Positions 19,241 through 29,219 of a stretch of 32,036 nt of DNA are shown here, piece by piece (position 1 is the stretch's first letter; each line of letters opens with the position of its first letter). The DNA is from Zygnema cylindricum. Taxonomy: Eukaryota; Streptophyta; Zygnematophyceae; Zygnematales; Zygnemataceae. The notes beneath the pieces are model-generated. The model saw only the letters and a list, made by a program, of their open reading frames with translations, searched no databases and was not told where the DNA came from. Position numbers and translations under genes: made by a program. The stretch lies in NCBI GenBank assembly GCA_037447655.1, contig JBBHKE010002553.1, positions 58,706 to 90,741 of the forward strand. The letters are read 5' to 3'.

Positions 19241-20380
19241 TCTAATCCACCTTTCTTTCTCAAGAATATTTATTGCCTCCGAGTAAGACTGAGGCTCATC
19301 CGGGTGAGATAGCTTAGTTACCTTATGAGCAGCCTGTTTTTCCTGTATCCTTTTGCTGCTCCTTCTTCCTCCCTCAAACTCCGAAGCTGGAATTGATGGA
19401 AGTCTTGGATTTCTCCTCACTATCTCATCGGCTCCCCTGTCCATGGGAGCCCGTTCTGGTCCCACTTCTTCTATCTCCTCGAAGTCCATAGGAGAATGTG
19501 AGATTTCCGATAAGTCAGTTGTATCTCGGATCCCCCTTGAATTTGCAATCACGGTTTCATTCATGTCTTTTTCGGGAACGACCGAGTTCTCCTCACTCTC
19601 CGACTCAAATCTGATTCTTATCTTCTTTGTATATTTGAAAGGGTCAAATGACTTACCTTCATCCATGACAACTAGGTGTTTGACCAAAATGATATCTTTC
19701 TTTGCTAAGTCATAGACTTTATATCCCTTGACATCCTCATCATATCCAACAAAGTATCCAGGTTTTCCCTTAGCATCTATTTTCCAGTTTGTCCTATTCG
19801 TGTCAAGACTGTAAACTTGGCTACCGAATACTTTAAGGTGTGAGATATCTCGTTTCCTTCTAACCCATCTCTCATAAAGTGTCACTCCCTTTACAGCAGA
19901 GGTAAGGACTATATTCTTAATGTAGTTGGCACAGTTCATTGCTTGTGCCCAAAATCTCTTTCCTATTTTCTTGTCGGCCAACATACTGCATGCACTGTCT
20001 CCTTGTGTTCGATTCAGCCTCTCAGCTACCCCATTTTGTTCCAGGTTATATGGTATAGTTTTCTTGTGCTGCACTCTCTCATCTCTCAGATATTCCTCAA
20101 AGTGGTTAGAGGTATATTCCCCCCCATTATCACTCCTTATCCTCTCAATGGGGGTTTCATGCAACTTTTCACTCCAAGCCTTATATTCTTTGAAGTAAGT
20201 TGATACTTCAGACTCTGTTTTTAGAAAGTAGACTCTATAGTATATATACCAGTCATCGGTTATTGTCATCATAAACCTTTTTCCTCCAACCGAAGGTACT
20301 TTTGCAGGTCCCCAAACATTTGTGTGGACCAAATCGATTTTTTTTTCACCTCTATAAGTGGCGGCTTTGGGAAAGGGAAG
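19094..20380 (-). pseudogene. pol: Integrase domain of element C, first catalytic Asp lost
   Basis: A long open frame (20332-19094) carries the integrase core: VHTNVWGPAKVPS, RIRSDNGGEYTS and NGVAERLNRTQGD, then the copia C-terminal region (YFVGYDEDVKGYKVY) and the linker to RT. The first catalytic residue is Asn (HTNVWG), whereas element A has Asp (HTDIWG), so strand transfer should be abolished. A TGA at 20381-20383 (KAH*LPFPK, Arg in A) separates it from the upstream zinc-binding segment in the same frame. Confidence 0.93.
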
Positions 20381-21030
20381 TCAATGAGCCTTTCTTTGAG
20401 CACAACCACTACAATCATCCATCATTTCATTATCCCAAAACTGAATGTCTTCTACTACCCCAAGCTTTTTCACTTCCCTCAACCTATGAAAATGTACATG
20501 CCCCAACCGCTTATGCCAAATCATCAACTTAGAATCACCAACATAGTAAGCATTCTTCTTTTCATTACTCAAGTTAAGCCTAACCATTCCTTGGCTACCC
20601 TTTTCTGCCGTGAAGTAAACTTCATCCCCATACTTAGCTGTAAAGACTCCTTTTCTAGTCAAGGTATCAAACTCTTTGTCATCTAACACAGACGTAGAGA
20701 CAAGATTTTTACTCAGCTGAGGAATGTAAAGTACATCTGAGAATGTAATAATAGAAGTCTTACCCTCCACTAAGACTTTCAGATCTACTGAGCCCACTAG
20801 ATCTGTAGTAACCACTCTCCCATCCCCATACTCTATCTCTACAGTAGGGATCTTTCTTAGCTTGGTGAAAAGTTTTTTATCACGACACATATGTATGGAT
20901 GCACCTGAGTCGATAATCCATCCTTCCTGTGGAGCTTCCCGAATTGCTCCAAGGGCACACTTTTGTCTCCGAGGGATCTCCTTCTCCTCCAGACTCTCGT
21001 CTAGAAGAAGCTCCCATCCTCTTCAGAGGA
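20381..21030 (-). pseudogene. pol: Protease and GAG-pre-integrase segment of element C
   Basis: The protease motif WIIDSGASIHM is intact, with the catalytic DSG at 20903-20911. It is followed by CRDKKLFTKLRKIPTVEIEY, SIITFSDVLYIPQLSKNLVS, and the HHCC zinc segment (WHKRLGHVHFHRL … DDCSGCAQRKAH). The frame differs from gag, so a frameshift lies between about 21030 and 21110. The segment ends at the TGA shared with the integrase entry. Confidence 0.9.
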
Positions 21031-21111
21031 CTCATCCTCGGTTTCTCCTGTCACATTTGTAACCACAAGTGTGTTTTTCTTCCCTCCGGAAAAACCCCCT
21101 CCACGGTTCTC

Positions 21112-21915
21112 TTAGAGCCTCAGCTCCGACAGCTTGACACAATCTGCGATGAAGTGTCCCGGCTTTTTGCAAAAATGACAAAGACCCTTTGGGGGCCTTG
21201 GTCCCCCAGAATGATCTCTTTTCCCTCTGTAAGGTTTCTTCGGGTCCTTCCCCCATTGGTCCCCTCCGCCTGCTAGAGCTTGAATGCTCTTTCCTCCTCT
21301 CTTAATCTCCATTGTGGTTTCCTGCACAAGTATCATCATGACCACTGTGTTCCATTTCCATGAACTATCAAAGATTTCTCGTACTCGGTACACTATGTTC
21401 TCAAACTCATCTGGTAACTTCATGATAAAGGTGTTTACTTTCATTTTCATTGTACCTATCCACCTGACACTTTCCATCTCCATATACAAACAAGAAAGAT
21501 CATTACAGTAATCTAACATCTTTCCTTCTTTGTAAGTGTAACTCACTAGCTTTTGCTCAGCCAACTGGAGCTTTTGAATAGTTCCAGCTCTAAAAATCTC
21601 CACTAAATTCACCCACAACTCCTCGGCCTTGTAAATGTTAAGATGACAGGTGGCCAAAGCTTGAGTGAGGTGCCTCAGAATGAAGTTCTTGGCAGCCATG
21701 TTTACAACCTCCCACATTGGAGTATCGTTCTCCGCGGTCTTCACGATCGCCACTCCCGGCACTGTGGCAATAGGAGTGAGGGGTGTCTCCTTCCCTTTCC
21801 TTTTTTTGGACACACTGCTGTCCCCATCATCTTCCTCCTCTGCTGAAGGAGCCGTTGCAGTAGGAAACCTTACTCCTCCAAATCCTGGTGGAGTTCCCGA
21901 AGGTGGACGTTTCAC
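21112..21915 (-). pseudogene. gag: Gag of element C with intact zinc knuckle
   Basis: The 267-codon frame reads a Ser/Glu/Asp/Lys-rich N-terminus, the capsid region (NMAAKNFILRHLTQALATCH, EELWVNLVEIFRAG, KVNTFIMKLPDEFENIVYRV), a basic Gly-rich stretch (KKPYRGKRDHSGGP) and a perfect CX2CX4HX4C zinc knuckle at 21139-21180 (CHFCKKPGHFIADC). It is the best-preserved gag in the window. The first codon of the frame is GTG and the upstream sequence reaches a stop without an obvious ATG, so the true start may be lost. It stops after KLSELRL, before protease in another frame. Confidence 0.88.
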
Positions 21916-22018
21916 TTGTCCACTAACGATACCCTAGTATCGTTTTTCGCACAAAGATCCCATCATAGTGGCTTCCCAATAGATGAACCCAGATCCATTG
22001 AAGGTGGGTACCCTAGGG

Positions 22019-22033
22019 GGTGGGCCAATAACC
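22019..22033 (-). other. Primer-binding site of C, half-tRNA-iMet type with one mismatch
   Basis: ggtgggccaataacc in plus (GGTTATTGGCCCACC in element sense) lies directly beside the 5' LTR. It differs by one base from the sites of A and B, inside the GGGCCC core. Confidence 0.82.
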
Positions 22034-23060
22034 TGAAATTCTGTGTCTTCCATTGGACTTCAGAATACAGGAAGCCTCTAGATAGTTATTAACTAACCCA
22101 CTTTCAATGGCAACCACTGCTACCCAAGCAAATAAACAAGCAATTTGACTTCACCCATGTGCAGCTTGGACTCCCGTGAGTTTGTAGGAAAAATAATATC
22201 TAAAAACGCCCAACTAGGCAATAAGTTATGAGGCAGTAAAAATGCCAATTTGTACAAACTCTCAAAGGGAGAGGTGACTACCTACCAAAATTTTCTAAGT
22301 CCTGATTCTCTCTAATAACTTCTATCTATTGAAGTACGGACCAATCAGCTTACTGTACCGTACCAAAAAGTACTACTGCCGGTGTACTTTTTGTACGGCC
22401 TATGTACGACAAGGCTATTAAGAGGACGCGTGTCCGCTTGTCACTCGTCCGTACGTTCCTCGGAATTCCTATGACCGAATGTCATCTCTCCACGTGGCTC
22501 CAAGTCATGCCACGTCACAAAACGCCAAAGTGACCACTCCGAGATTTTGGCGATGATGTGCGCTGTTGGATTATACGCGAAATGCAATCTTAGCCGTTAT
22601 AAATACTTGCGTAACATTTGTTTCGCTGTCAAAACAAAATGCATGGTATCCGTTTTGAATTAGTATCGTACTATGTACTTTCTAATACTGTATCTATGTA
22701 TTTCGTATACAGTTGCAATTAAATGGATTTATTCCTCCTGAAATAAATATATATCTATCACATACTATAGCATTTAGCATTGGTCCCAGTCTATTAGGAT
22801 AAAACTGACCGCTACCGGCCAACTTGACGAACCGCAGGTACCGGGATCAAATCCCAGGTCCGTCAGGTATAGTTTTAGTAACCTACTAAAAGTAACTGCT
22901 AAGCAGCCATGGATCAACCTCCCTCTCTATCCTTCAGTGACTACAACAAGTATGGGGGCTAGAGAGAGGAGGTGGAGGCACGATGTCCGTCCTTTTCTTT
23001 TCCTTTTATAAAAACATATTTAAACCTAGAAAATACTCTAAAAATCTATTAATTTCAACA
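22034..23060 (-). repeat. 5' LTR of element C (1027 bp)
   Basis: It pairs with 16678-17694. ACGT motifs lie at 22490-22500 (ccacgtggctc) and 22509-22518 (gccacgtcac). The T-arm-like stem-loop lies near 22841-22857. It ends aatttcaaca at 23060, followed by the right target duplication. Confidence 0.92.
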
Positions 23061-23065
23061 ACGTA
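23061..23065. repeat. Target-site duplication of C, right copy (ACGTA)
   Basis: It is one base different from TCGTA at 16673-16677. B LTR sequence resumes immediately after it (cagaaaagtacagg). Confidence 0.75.
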
Positions 23066-23754
23066 CAGAAAAGTACAGGTGCCGGTGTTTTTTCTGTACG
23101 ACCATTGTATGACATGGCCAAAATGTCGAAACATGTCATCTCCGAATTCGTTCACGTAATCCCCGTAGATGCCGCGATCCAATGTCATTTTGCCACGTGT
23201 CATCATATGTGGCAATGACAGCAAACCGCCAAAATCTTCTTCCGCGATCTCGGCATCCTTTCCGGCCGTCCGATCGAAATCAGGTTTTGATCGTAGCCGT
23301 CATAAATACGTGCCTCTATTGGTTTCGCGTTCAAAACAAATGCGCGGTATCCGTTTCATAACCTTACCATACTCCGTACTAAATTAAAATATATCTATGC
23401 ACTAAGTATTTATTTCCGCTAAACGAAATCAGTCTACGTGTTAATATTTAAATATTTATCAAACACTTTACATCGTACTACTAGTTCAAGACTTAACGGT
23501 TAAAGCCAACGGCTGCGGTTATCTTGACGGGCGGCAGGTACCAGGATCAATTTTTTTGTCCGTCAAGTACTTTTTGGTAAATCTACCTAATTTACCCCCT
23601 GTCTTCTCTAGAGAGCTTTGGCAGCCATAGCTCTAGCTCCATATCGAGCCTTCAGTGACTACAACAAGTGTGGGGGCTTAGAGAGGGGAGTTGAAGTCTG
23701 CCTATGTTTTTTTTCTATAATATTATAGACCTAGAAAATACACAAATATCAACA
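23066..23754 (-). repeat. 5' LTR of element B, 5' (U3-side) piece
   Basis: It aligns with 13606-14292 of the intact LTR. It carries the G-box gccacgtgtcat (23192-23203). A T-arm-like motif near 23536-23575 is enclosed by an 8-bp inverted repeat CTTGACGG/CCGTCAAG. Its outer end aaatatcaaca meets the array at 23755. The frames at 23006-23224 and 23169-23387 repeat those in the partner LTR and are not genes. Confidence 0.9.
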
Positions 23755-25795
23755 GCGATAACAAGAATAGTTATCTAAATTACACAAACTGTTAGCGCTA
23801 ACAAGAATTGTTACCTAACTGAAAAAAAACTATTAGCTTTAACGGCAATTGTTATCTAAATTACACAAACAGTTAGCGCTACTATAAATTGTTACCTAAT
23901 TTACGCAAACTGTTAGCGATAACAAAAATTGTTATCTAAATCACGCAAACTGTTAGCGATAGCAAAAAGTGTTATCTAAGTTACACAAATTATTAACTTT
24001 AACAGGAATTGTTATCTAAATTACACAAAGTGTTAGCGCTAACAAGAATTGTTATCTGACTTATACAAACTGTTAGGGCTAAAAGTTTATATTTTAATCC
24101 ATTTACACAAACTGTTAGCGCTAACACGATTTGTTATCTAAATTGCACAAACTGTTAGCGATAACAAGAATTGTTATCTAACGTACACAAAGTGTTAGAG
24201 CTAATAGGAGTTGTAATCTAACTTACATAAACAGTTTGCTAACAGGATTTATTATCCAACTTACACAAACTGTTAGCGCTAACATAAATTGTTACATACC
24301 TTACACAAACTCTTACGCTAACATAAATTGTTATCTAAATTACACAAACTGTTAGCGCTAACAATAATTGTTGTCCAACTTACACAAACTATTAGCGCTA
24401 ACAATAATTGTTACCAATTTACGCAAACTGTTAGCAATAACAAATATTGTTTTCTCAATTACGCAAATTGTTAGCGATAACAAGAATTGTTATCCAACTT
24501 ACATAAATTGTTAGCACTAACAGGATATGAAATCTAACTAACTTAAACTTTTAGCACAAACAGGAATTGTTACATAACTTACACAAACTGTTAGCGATAA
24601 CAAGAATTTTTATCTAACTTACACAAACTGTTAGCAATAACAAAAATTGTTATCTAAATAACACAAACTGTTAGCGCTAACATGTCGTGCATGAGAGACA
24701 AGCAAGCAAACATGCATCAAAACCAGCAAAGTCATGCTCACAAACATATATAACAACGAAAATAAATATGAAATGCCATAAAGTATATACACCATGTGAA
24801 GGAATAAAGATGAAAATGACCCAGAGAGAGAAGGGGAAGAATACTCCCCTAGAGTGATCCACAAACTGTTAGCGATAGCATGATTTGTTATCTAACTTAC
24901 AGAAACTGTTAGCGCTAACATGAATTGTTGCCTAATTTATGCAAACTATTAGTGATAACAAGAAATGTAACCTAACTTACACAAACTGTTAGCGCTTACA
25001 GTAATTGTTATCTAAATCACACAAACAGTTAGCGATAACAAGAATTGTTATCTAAATTACACAAACTATTAGCGCTAACAAGAATTGTTACCTAACTGAC
25101 ACAAACTAATAGCTCTAACCGCAATTGTTATCTAAATTACTCAAACTGTTAGCGCTAACATAAATTGTTACCTAACTTACGCAAATTGTTAGAGCTAACA
25201 TGAATTGTTATCTAACTTACATAAGCTGTTAGCGCTAACACAAATTGTTACCTAACTTACACAAACTGTTCGAGCTAACAAGAATTGTTACCTAAGTTAC
25301 ACAAACTGTTAGCGCTTACAGGAATTCTTATCTAATTTACGCAAACTGTCAGCGATAACAAAAATTGTTATCTAAAATACGCAAACTGTTAGCGATAACA
25401 GGAATTGTTATCTAAGTTACACAAATAATTAGCGCTTACAAGAATTGTTATCTAAATTACACAAACTGTTAGCGCTAACAGGAATTGTTATCTGAGTTAT
25501 ATTAACTGTTAGGGCTAACAGGAATTGTTACCTAACATACACAAACTGTTAGCGCCAAAGGGAATTGTTACCTAACTTACACAAAATTTTATAGCTTACA
25601 GGAATTGTTATCTAAATTACACAAAATGTTAGCAATAACAAAAATTGTTTTCTAACGTACACAAACTGTTAGAGCTAACAGGAGTTGTTATCTAACTTAC
25701 ATAAACTATTAGCGCTAACAAGAATTGATACCTAACTTATATAAACTGTTAGGGATAACATGAATTATTACCTTACTTACACAAACTGTTAGCTG
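23755..25795. repeat. 40-bp minisatellite array, second block
   Basis: This is the same 40-bp unit as 6121-13124, in the same orientation and phase across element B once one GCGAT is discounted. It was therefore one array of about 8.9 kb before B inserted. The first five bases (23755-23759) are the right target duplication. The block is interrupted by a ~180-bp unrelated patch (24684-24860). It ends at aaactgttagct, where unrelated sequence begins. Confidence 0.95.
24684..24860. other. Foreign ~180-bp patch inside the array
   Basis: Array sequence stops after ctaacatg and resumes at cacaaactgtt. In between is unrelated sequence (tcgtgcatgagagacaagc … ctcccctagagtgatc) that replaces about 17 bases of a unit. 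I see no terminal repeats, target duplication or tRNA-like start. Minus-strand frames across it (24631-24864 and 24677-24862) are hydrophobic but have no recognisable family and are probably chance. It may be filler DNA from break repair or a fragment of another element. Confidence 0.75.
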
Positions 25796-27215
25796 TAAAA
25801 GGGACAAAAAATATAAGCACCACAATACACCACAATACACAGCGGAAAGCTCCAAAGATCTTCCCGTAGCAACAGCAGGAGCACACTGCAATTTTTGTTT
25901 TGGAAAATATAGTTTCGTGTGTACGCCACATTTTGTGCGTACTCGACATTTTGTGCACACGCGACATTTCGCGTGCGTAATATATTATCGAAAGTAATGT
26001 GGTGGTTCGAATGATTTGCGGATTGGGGGAGTAAATGTACAAGTAAAATTAAAGGGACGTGAGGGAGTAATTGAGTGGCGCGGATTGCGTCAAGAAATGG
26101 ACGGCGGATTGCAACGTGATCCGATGAGAAATATACGAAATGTACGTCGCCGGTACGAAACATATAATTTGGAAAAATGTACTTTATATGCGACAAGCGA
26201 CATTTATGACAAATGACGTGTATTTTATTTGCCGCATTTATTGCAAAGGACTCGGCTGCGGTACGGAAATGATTTCAGCTGTACATTAATTATTTTAACA
26301 AGTGGACGTGAATGAATTCGCTTCGCGACGTCGTGGGATATTTGACGACTCGCGTGGATTTCGTTTGGATTTTGTGACCACGTGGCGCGACATCAAGGGT
26401 GTCGGATAAGAGCGACGGACGACGGATATAGGCCGCTGTTATTTTTCAAGTATTGGGGACTCGAAATAGCGTAAATCACACGATGTTTATTTTGGACGTC
26501 CCGGATTGTTTGAAGAAATTCGAGGAGTTTCGTTGAGTGAATGAGCATATGATTTTGTGAGATTGTGTGTAGTTTGTAAATATTTACAACAATGGTTTGT
26601 CTTTATTTGTATTAGTTTTTAGTGTAAATTTACTCATTCTGACATACCTCGAAGTATTCGGGTATACTAACATTAATAGAGGTATTTGGTAGATTGCGTA
26701 CGGCTGGTATGCCTCCGTACACTCAGTAATGAGCCCTAGTGTATATTTGTAGGACTTAGTCATTTTCAGTCTTAAGGAACTTTCTGTACCAAAAACTGTT
26801 TATGGTCATATTTGGTAATTTTGTCTGCATATTTCTCTCTGGTCTGATCGCAAAATTATGTGAAATTTTGCATGTATGTTCCTCCTTGTATTTTCTACAA
26901 TGCCACAGATTTGCAGACCTATTGTTGTCTGGTCTGTGTGTAACTTCATTGTGAGGTTTTCGGTTTTATCAAAGTTCGGGCAGACTGTTTTTTTTTTTGC
27001 AACTTTGACTAGATGATCTGATCACTCTGTTTATTATTTCTGTCTGAAACTTTGTGAGGTCATTTTCTAGCCTAAAGAATATATCTAATAAGAGTTTCAG
27101 CTTGTTTTGTTATTTCTCTACAGTTCTGTGTTGATTCAAAGTAAGCTGTTTTTGGGTAGTCTTTGGTGCTTCCAAGGGTAAATCCATGGCTGAAAATGGC
27201 TATGGACAACAGCAA
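25796..27215 (+). other. Region R: leader-like sequence homologous to region L, ending in a short ATG frame
   Basis: There is no convincing gene in this 1.4 kb. A degenerate ~19-bp tandem motif around acattttgtg lies at about 25918-25980. From about 26430 on it follows region L in order, with exact shared words at 26750-26762 and 27043-27058. Near 27120 ttctgtgt…aaagt..gctgtt matches the L copy near 6010. The ATG at 27187 opens MAENGYGQQQ, cut by the gypsy LTR at 27216. Frames at 25715-26196 (minus) and 26016-26216 (plus) show no domain and I do not call them genes. Confidence 0.5.
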
Positions 27216-27625
27216 TGACAGACAAGGTTGCGTTTTATTACTCGGGAGAGGATTAAAAAATCCATCGCTCGCTGTGAAGGTCTACTCAAAGAGTGTCCTG
27301 CAGACTAGGCCTACTTCACTATTTAAACTAACTAGCTGATAGTCTGTACAACTGTACACGTCGACCTTCACGGTCAACCGAGACAAATCTCAAAATATCC
27401 TTCTAAAACAATACCATTCTATCTACATTCCGCGGCGTTGCTATACTGCTAAGCTGCGTTGCTCTGCTGCGCTGCTATGCTGCTATGCTACTAAGTTGCT
27501 ACGCCGCTTAGTTGCTACGCTGCTATGTTGCGCTGGTCCGGAATCGCAGCTGCGCTGCTATGACACCGCAACTATAGCAGCCTAGTTGCTAGCTACTAAG
27601 TACCCAACTCTGTAACACTGTTACA
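27216..27625 (-). repeat. 3' LTR of the gypsy element (410 bp)
   Basis: In element sense it starts TGTAACAGTGTTACAG after the purine tract and ends CCTTGTCTGTCA. It has the short inverted ends TG…CA. A TATA-like TTTAAATAG and a polyadenylation-like AATAAA (CGAGTAATAAAACGC) lie near the LTR 3' end. The part at 27430-27560 is a degenerate tandem of GCTGCTATGCT-like words. The boundary at 27216 is inferred from the TG and the adjacent region R frame. Confidence 0.72.
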
Positions 27626-27637
27626 CTGCCTCCCACT
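27626..27637 (-). other. Polypurine tract of the gypsy element
   Basis: ctgcctcccact in plus (AGTGGGAGGCAG in element sense) sits directly before the LTR start TGTAACAG. Confidence 0.7.
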
Positions 27638-27669
27638 AGGGCTTCAGCGTCCCGCTGAACCTTACTGGC

Positions 27670-29069
27670 TCAGGGAAATTGCAATTGCCAGAGTATGCCG
27701 TACGTCTCTTCACGGTACTTCTTGAACTCCTGTCGCAGGGTGTCGAGTTGGTTTTGGAGCTGCTCACATCGGGTCTCCAACAGCGCAATATGATGGTCTG
27801 CCGCTGCCAAACGTCTCCGAGTGATTCGCTCCCGAATCTGGTCCTCCCCTTCCTCCGGTACAACCTCTGGTCCCTCGAGTTGCAGCGGAATGGTCGTCGG
27901 TGCAGGCTCCTCGGGTGCCGGAATTTGGGGCGCTTCGGGTTCTGCGAGTTGCTGTGCCTCTTGCGCCTCTCCTTCAGCTGGTTCCTACCGAGGTACCTTA
28001 GCTTGAAGGACGCATGTTTTCTGGCAGTTCGGGCCCGCTGCACAACGTTCTTCCGGGCCAGTTTGAGTGCCCGTACTTGAGGTGTAACCTCTGCCCGAGA
28101 GATGATGCCATGGAGGCGGACATCCCACGGGTGATATTGGCAAAGTAACCCGGGAACATCCACCCTGTACCGGTAGTTATTTTCAACCACTTCCACAAAT
28201 CGCAGGGCATGGGGGTTTAGCTGCACATAACCTTTATGATTGTTCTCGAGGTCCTTTGTCCTCATAAAATTCCAGGCCGAGTGTGACGGTACGTTGGCGG
28301 GGATAAGGATAGGTTCCCCAGGCTTTCCAGTACGCCACTCCTCGGGCCACTCCGCTGGATCCCAATAAAAGCGCTTCGCGAAGCTGAAGGTGAGATCCGG
28401 ATGCCGTGTGTCGACAGGGAGTGGAAAGAGGTAATCAGGGACTTTTTCTCCCTTTTCACTCTCTTCGTCTGTGTCCATTTGATCTCCTCTAAGGAGGAAC
28501 ACATCGTCACCGCAGGGGTACTGTGCTTCCGCCTTCTTTTCCGCGCTTTCAGACGACTGCTCGTGTGCGGTACTCTCCTTGTTGGGGTCCCTCATCACCT
28601 CCAGATCCGAGGCGCGCTCCTCAATAGGCAGAGGTGTTGGTTCCCGTTCCGGTTCCTCTGCGTCCGAGAGCTCATGGTCTTCCTCATCCTCTTGATCTCC
28701 CTCTTAGAGTGGGAGGAATTCAGGGTCTTGTGAATTTTCTGACCCTTGTCCTGCCTCGCTACTGGCTGTTTCTTCCGGTTCCGGCTCCGCTTCTTCCTCC
28801 CTCCTCCGGTCTGCCTCTACCATGGCCTCCGCCGCCACCAATAGTCTATCAGAACAGGTCACATCTCCTGTCCCCACACGAACCAATCTCCTCCTCTTTG
28901 GTGGTGGGGAGGATGACGACACCAAAGATGTTGTCGTGTGGGACAAATTAGGTAATTTTAGAAGCGGAGGTAAAATTGCAGTGCGGTGTGAAACACTCTC
29001 TAAACTGCCTGGAATAGGCTGGTCGCAAGAGCGGATGCCGGCTTTATCAAAGAGGGTTGAGGGTTTCAC
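27670..29069 (-). pseudogene. Unidentified ORF between gypsy RNase H and 3' LTR
   Basis: I do not recognise the family. One minus-strand frame is open from about 29069 to 28010, apart from a TAA at 28704-28706. The first ATG in frame is at 28823 (MVEADRRREEE). It has an acidic Glu/Pro/Ser-rich N-terminal part, then a Trp- and Tyr-rich globular-looking part (FAKRFYWDPAEWPEEW, GYVQLNPHALRFVEVVENNY, DVPGLLCQYHPWDVRLHG) and a basic stretch (KNVVQRARTARKH). A 1-nt frame change near 28000 leads into a Pro/Glu/Ala-rich linker and a heptad-like helix (RRRLAAADHHIALLETRCEQ, QNQLDTLRQEFKKYREE), ending at TGA 27670-27672. It could be an extra 3' ORF of the gypsy element, a displaced gag, or a captured host fragment. 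Confidence 0.6.
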
Positions 29070-29219
29070 GTTTCGACTCTACGAAGCGTCGCGGCGTGCG
29101 AGGGTATCGCAGCGTCCTACATTTATAAAACTGCGCTGCTGCGGCGAAACCGAGGGTTCGTTGTCACCAATGTGGTGAAACAAAATTGCGCCGTTGCGCT
29201 TTACTGTCAACGCAGCGGT

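Larger units (their letters stand above)
16678..23060 (-). mobile_element. Full-length Ty1/copia element C nested in the LTR of B
   Basis: On the minus strand: 5' LTR 23060-22034, primer-binding site 22033-22019, gag, protease, integrase, RT, RNase H, polypurine tract, 3' LTR 17694-16678. The 4.3-kb internal region has all copia domains in canonical order, but the polyprotein is split over three frames with at least four in-frame stops. The two LTRs are collinear but clearly diverged by substitutions, so this insertion is not recent. Flanking 5-bp duplications and the split B LTR establish that C came after B. Confidence 0.94.
13125..23754 (-). mobile_element. copia-family element B, gag-only type, inserted in the array and split by element C
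   Basis: On the minus strand the element begins at 23754 (TGTTGATATTTG) and ends at 13125 (…GAGTTTCA), flanked by GCGAT duplications. Removing the nested element C leaves about 4.2 kb: two LTRs of about 1170 bp and only 1.9 kb of internal sequence with primer-binding site, gag, degenerate RT/RNase H remnants and polypurine tract. Protease, integrase and most of RT are absent, about 2.4 kb less than element C. It is therefore a non-autonomous derivative that would rely on proteins from a relative such as C or D. Confidence 0.88.

Noticed and set aside
19353-19715. Plus-strand ORFs over elements B, C and D (also 19926-20198, 20324-20686, 20929-21276, 14642-15010, 15067-15495)
   Set aside because: They are antisense shadows of the recognised minus-strand gag-pol and have no domain of their own.
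25715-26216. Minus ORFs 25715-25960, 25773-26042 and 25789-26196 and plus ORF 26016-26216 as host genes
   Set aside because: Overlapping in several frames, no domain, partly satellite-derived. There is no support beyond being open.
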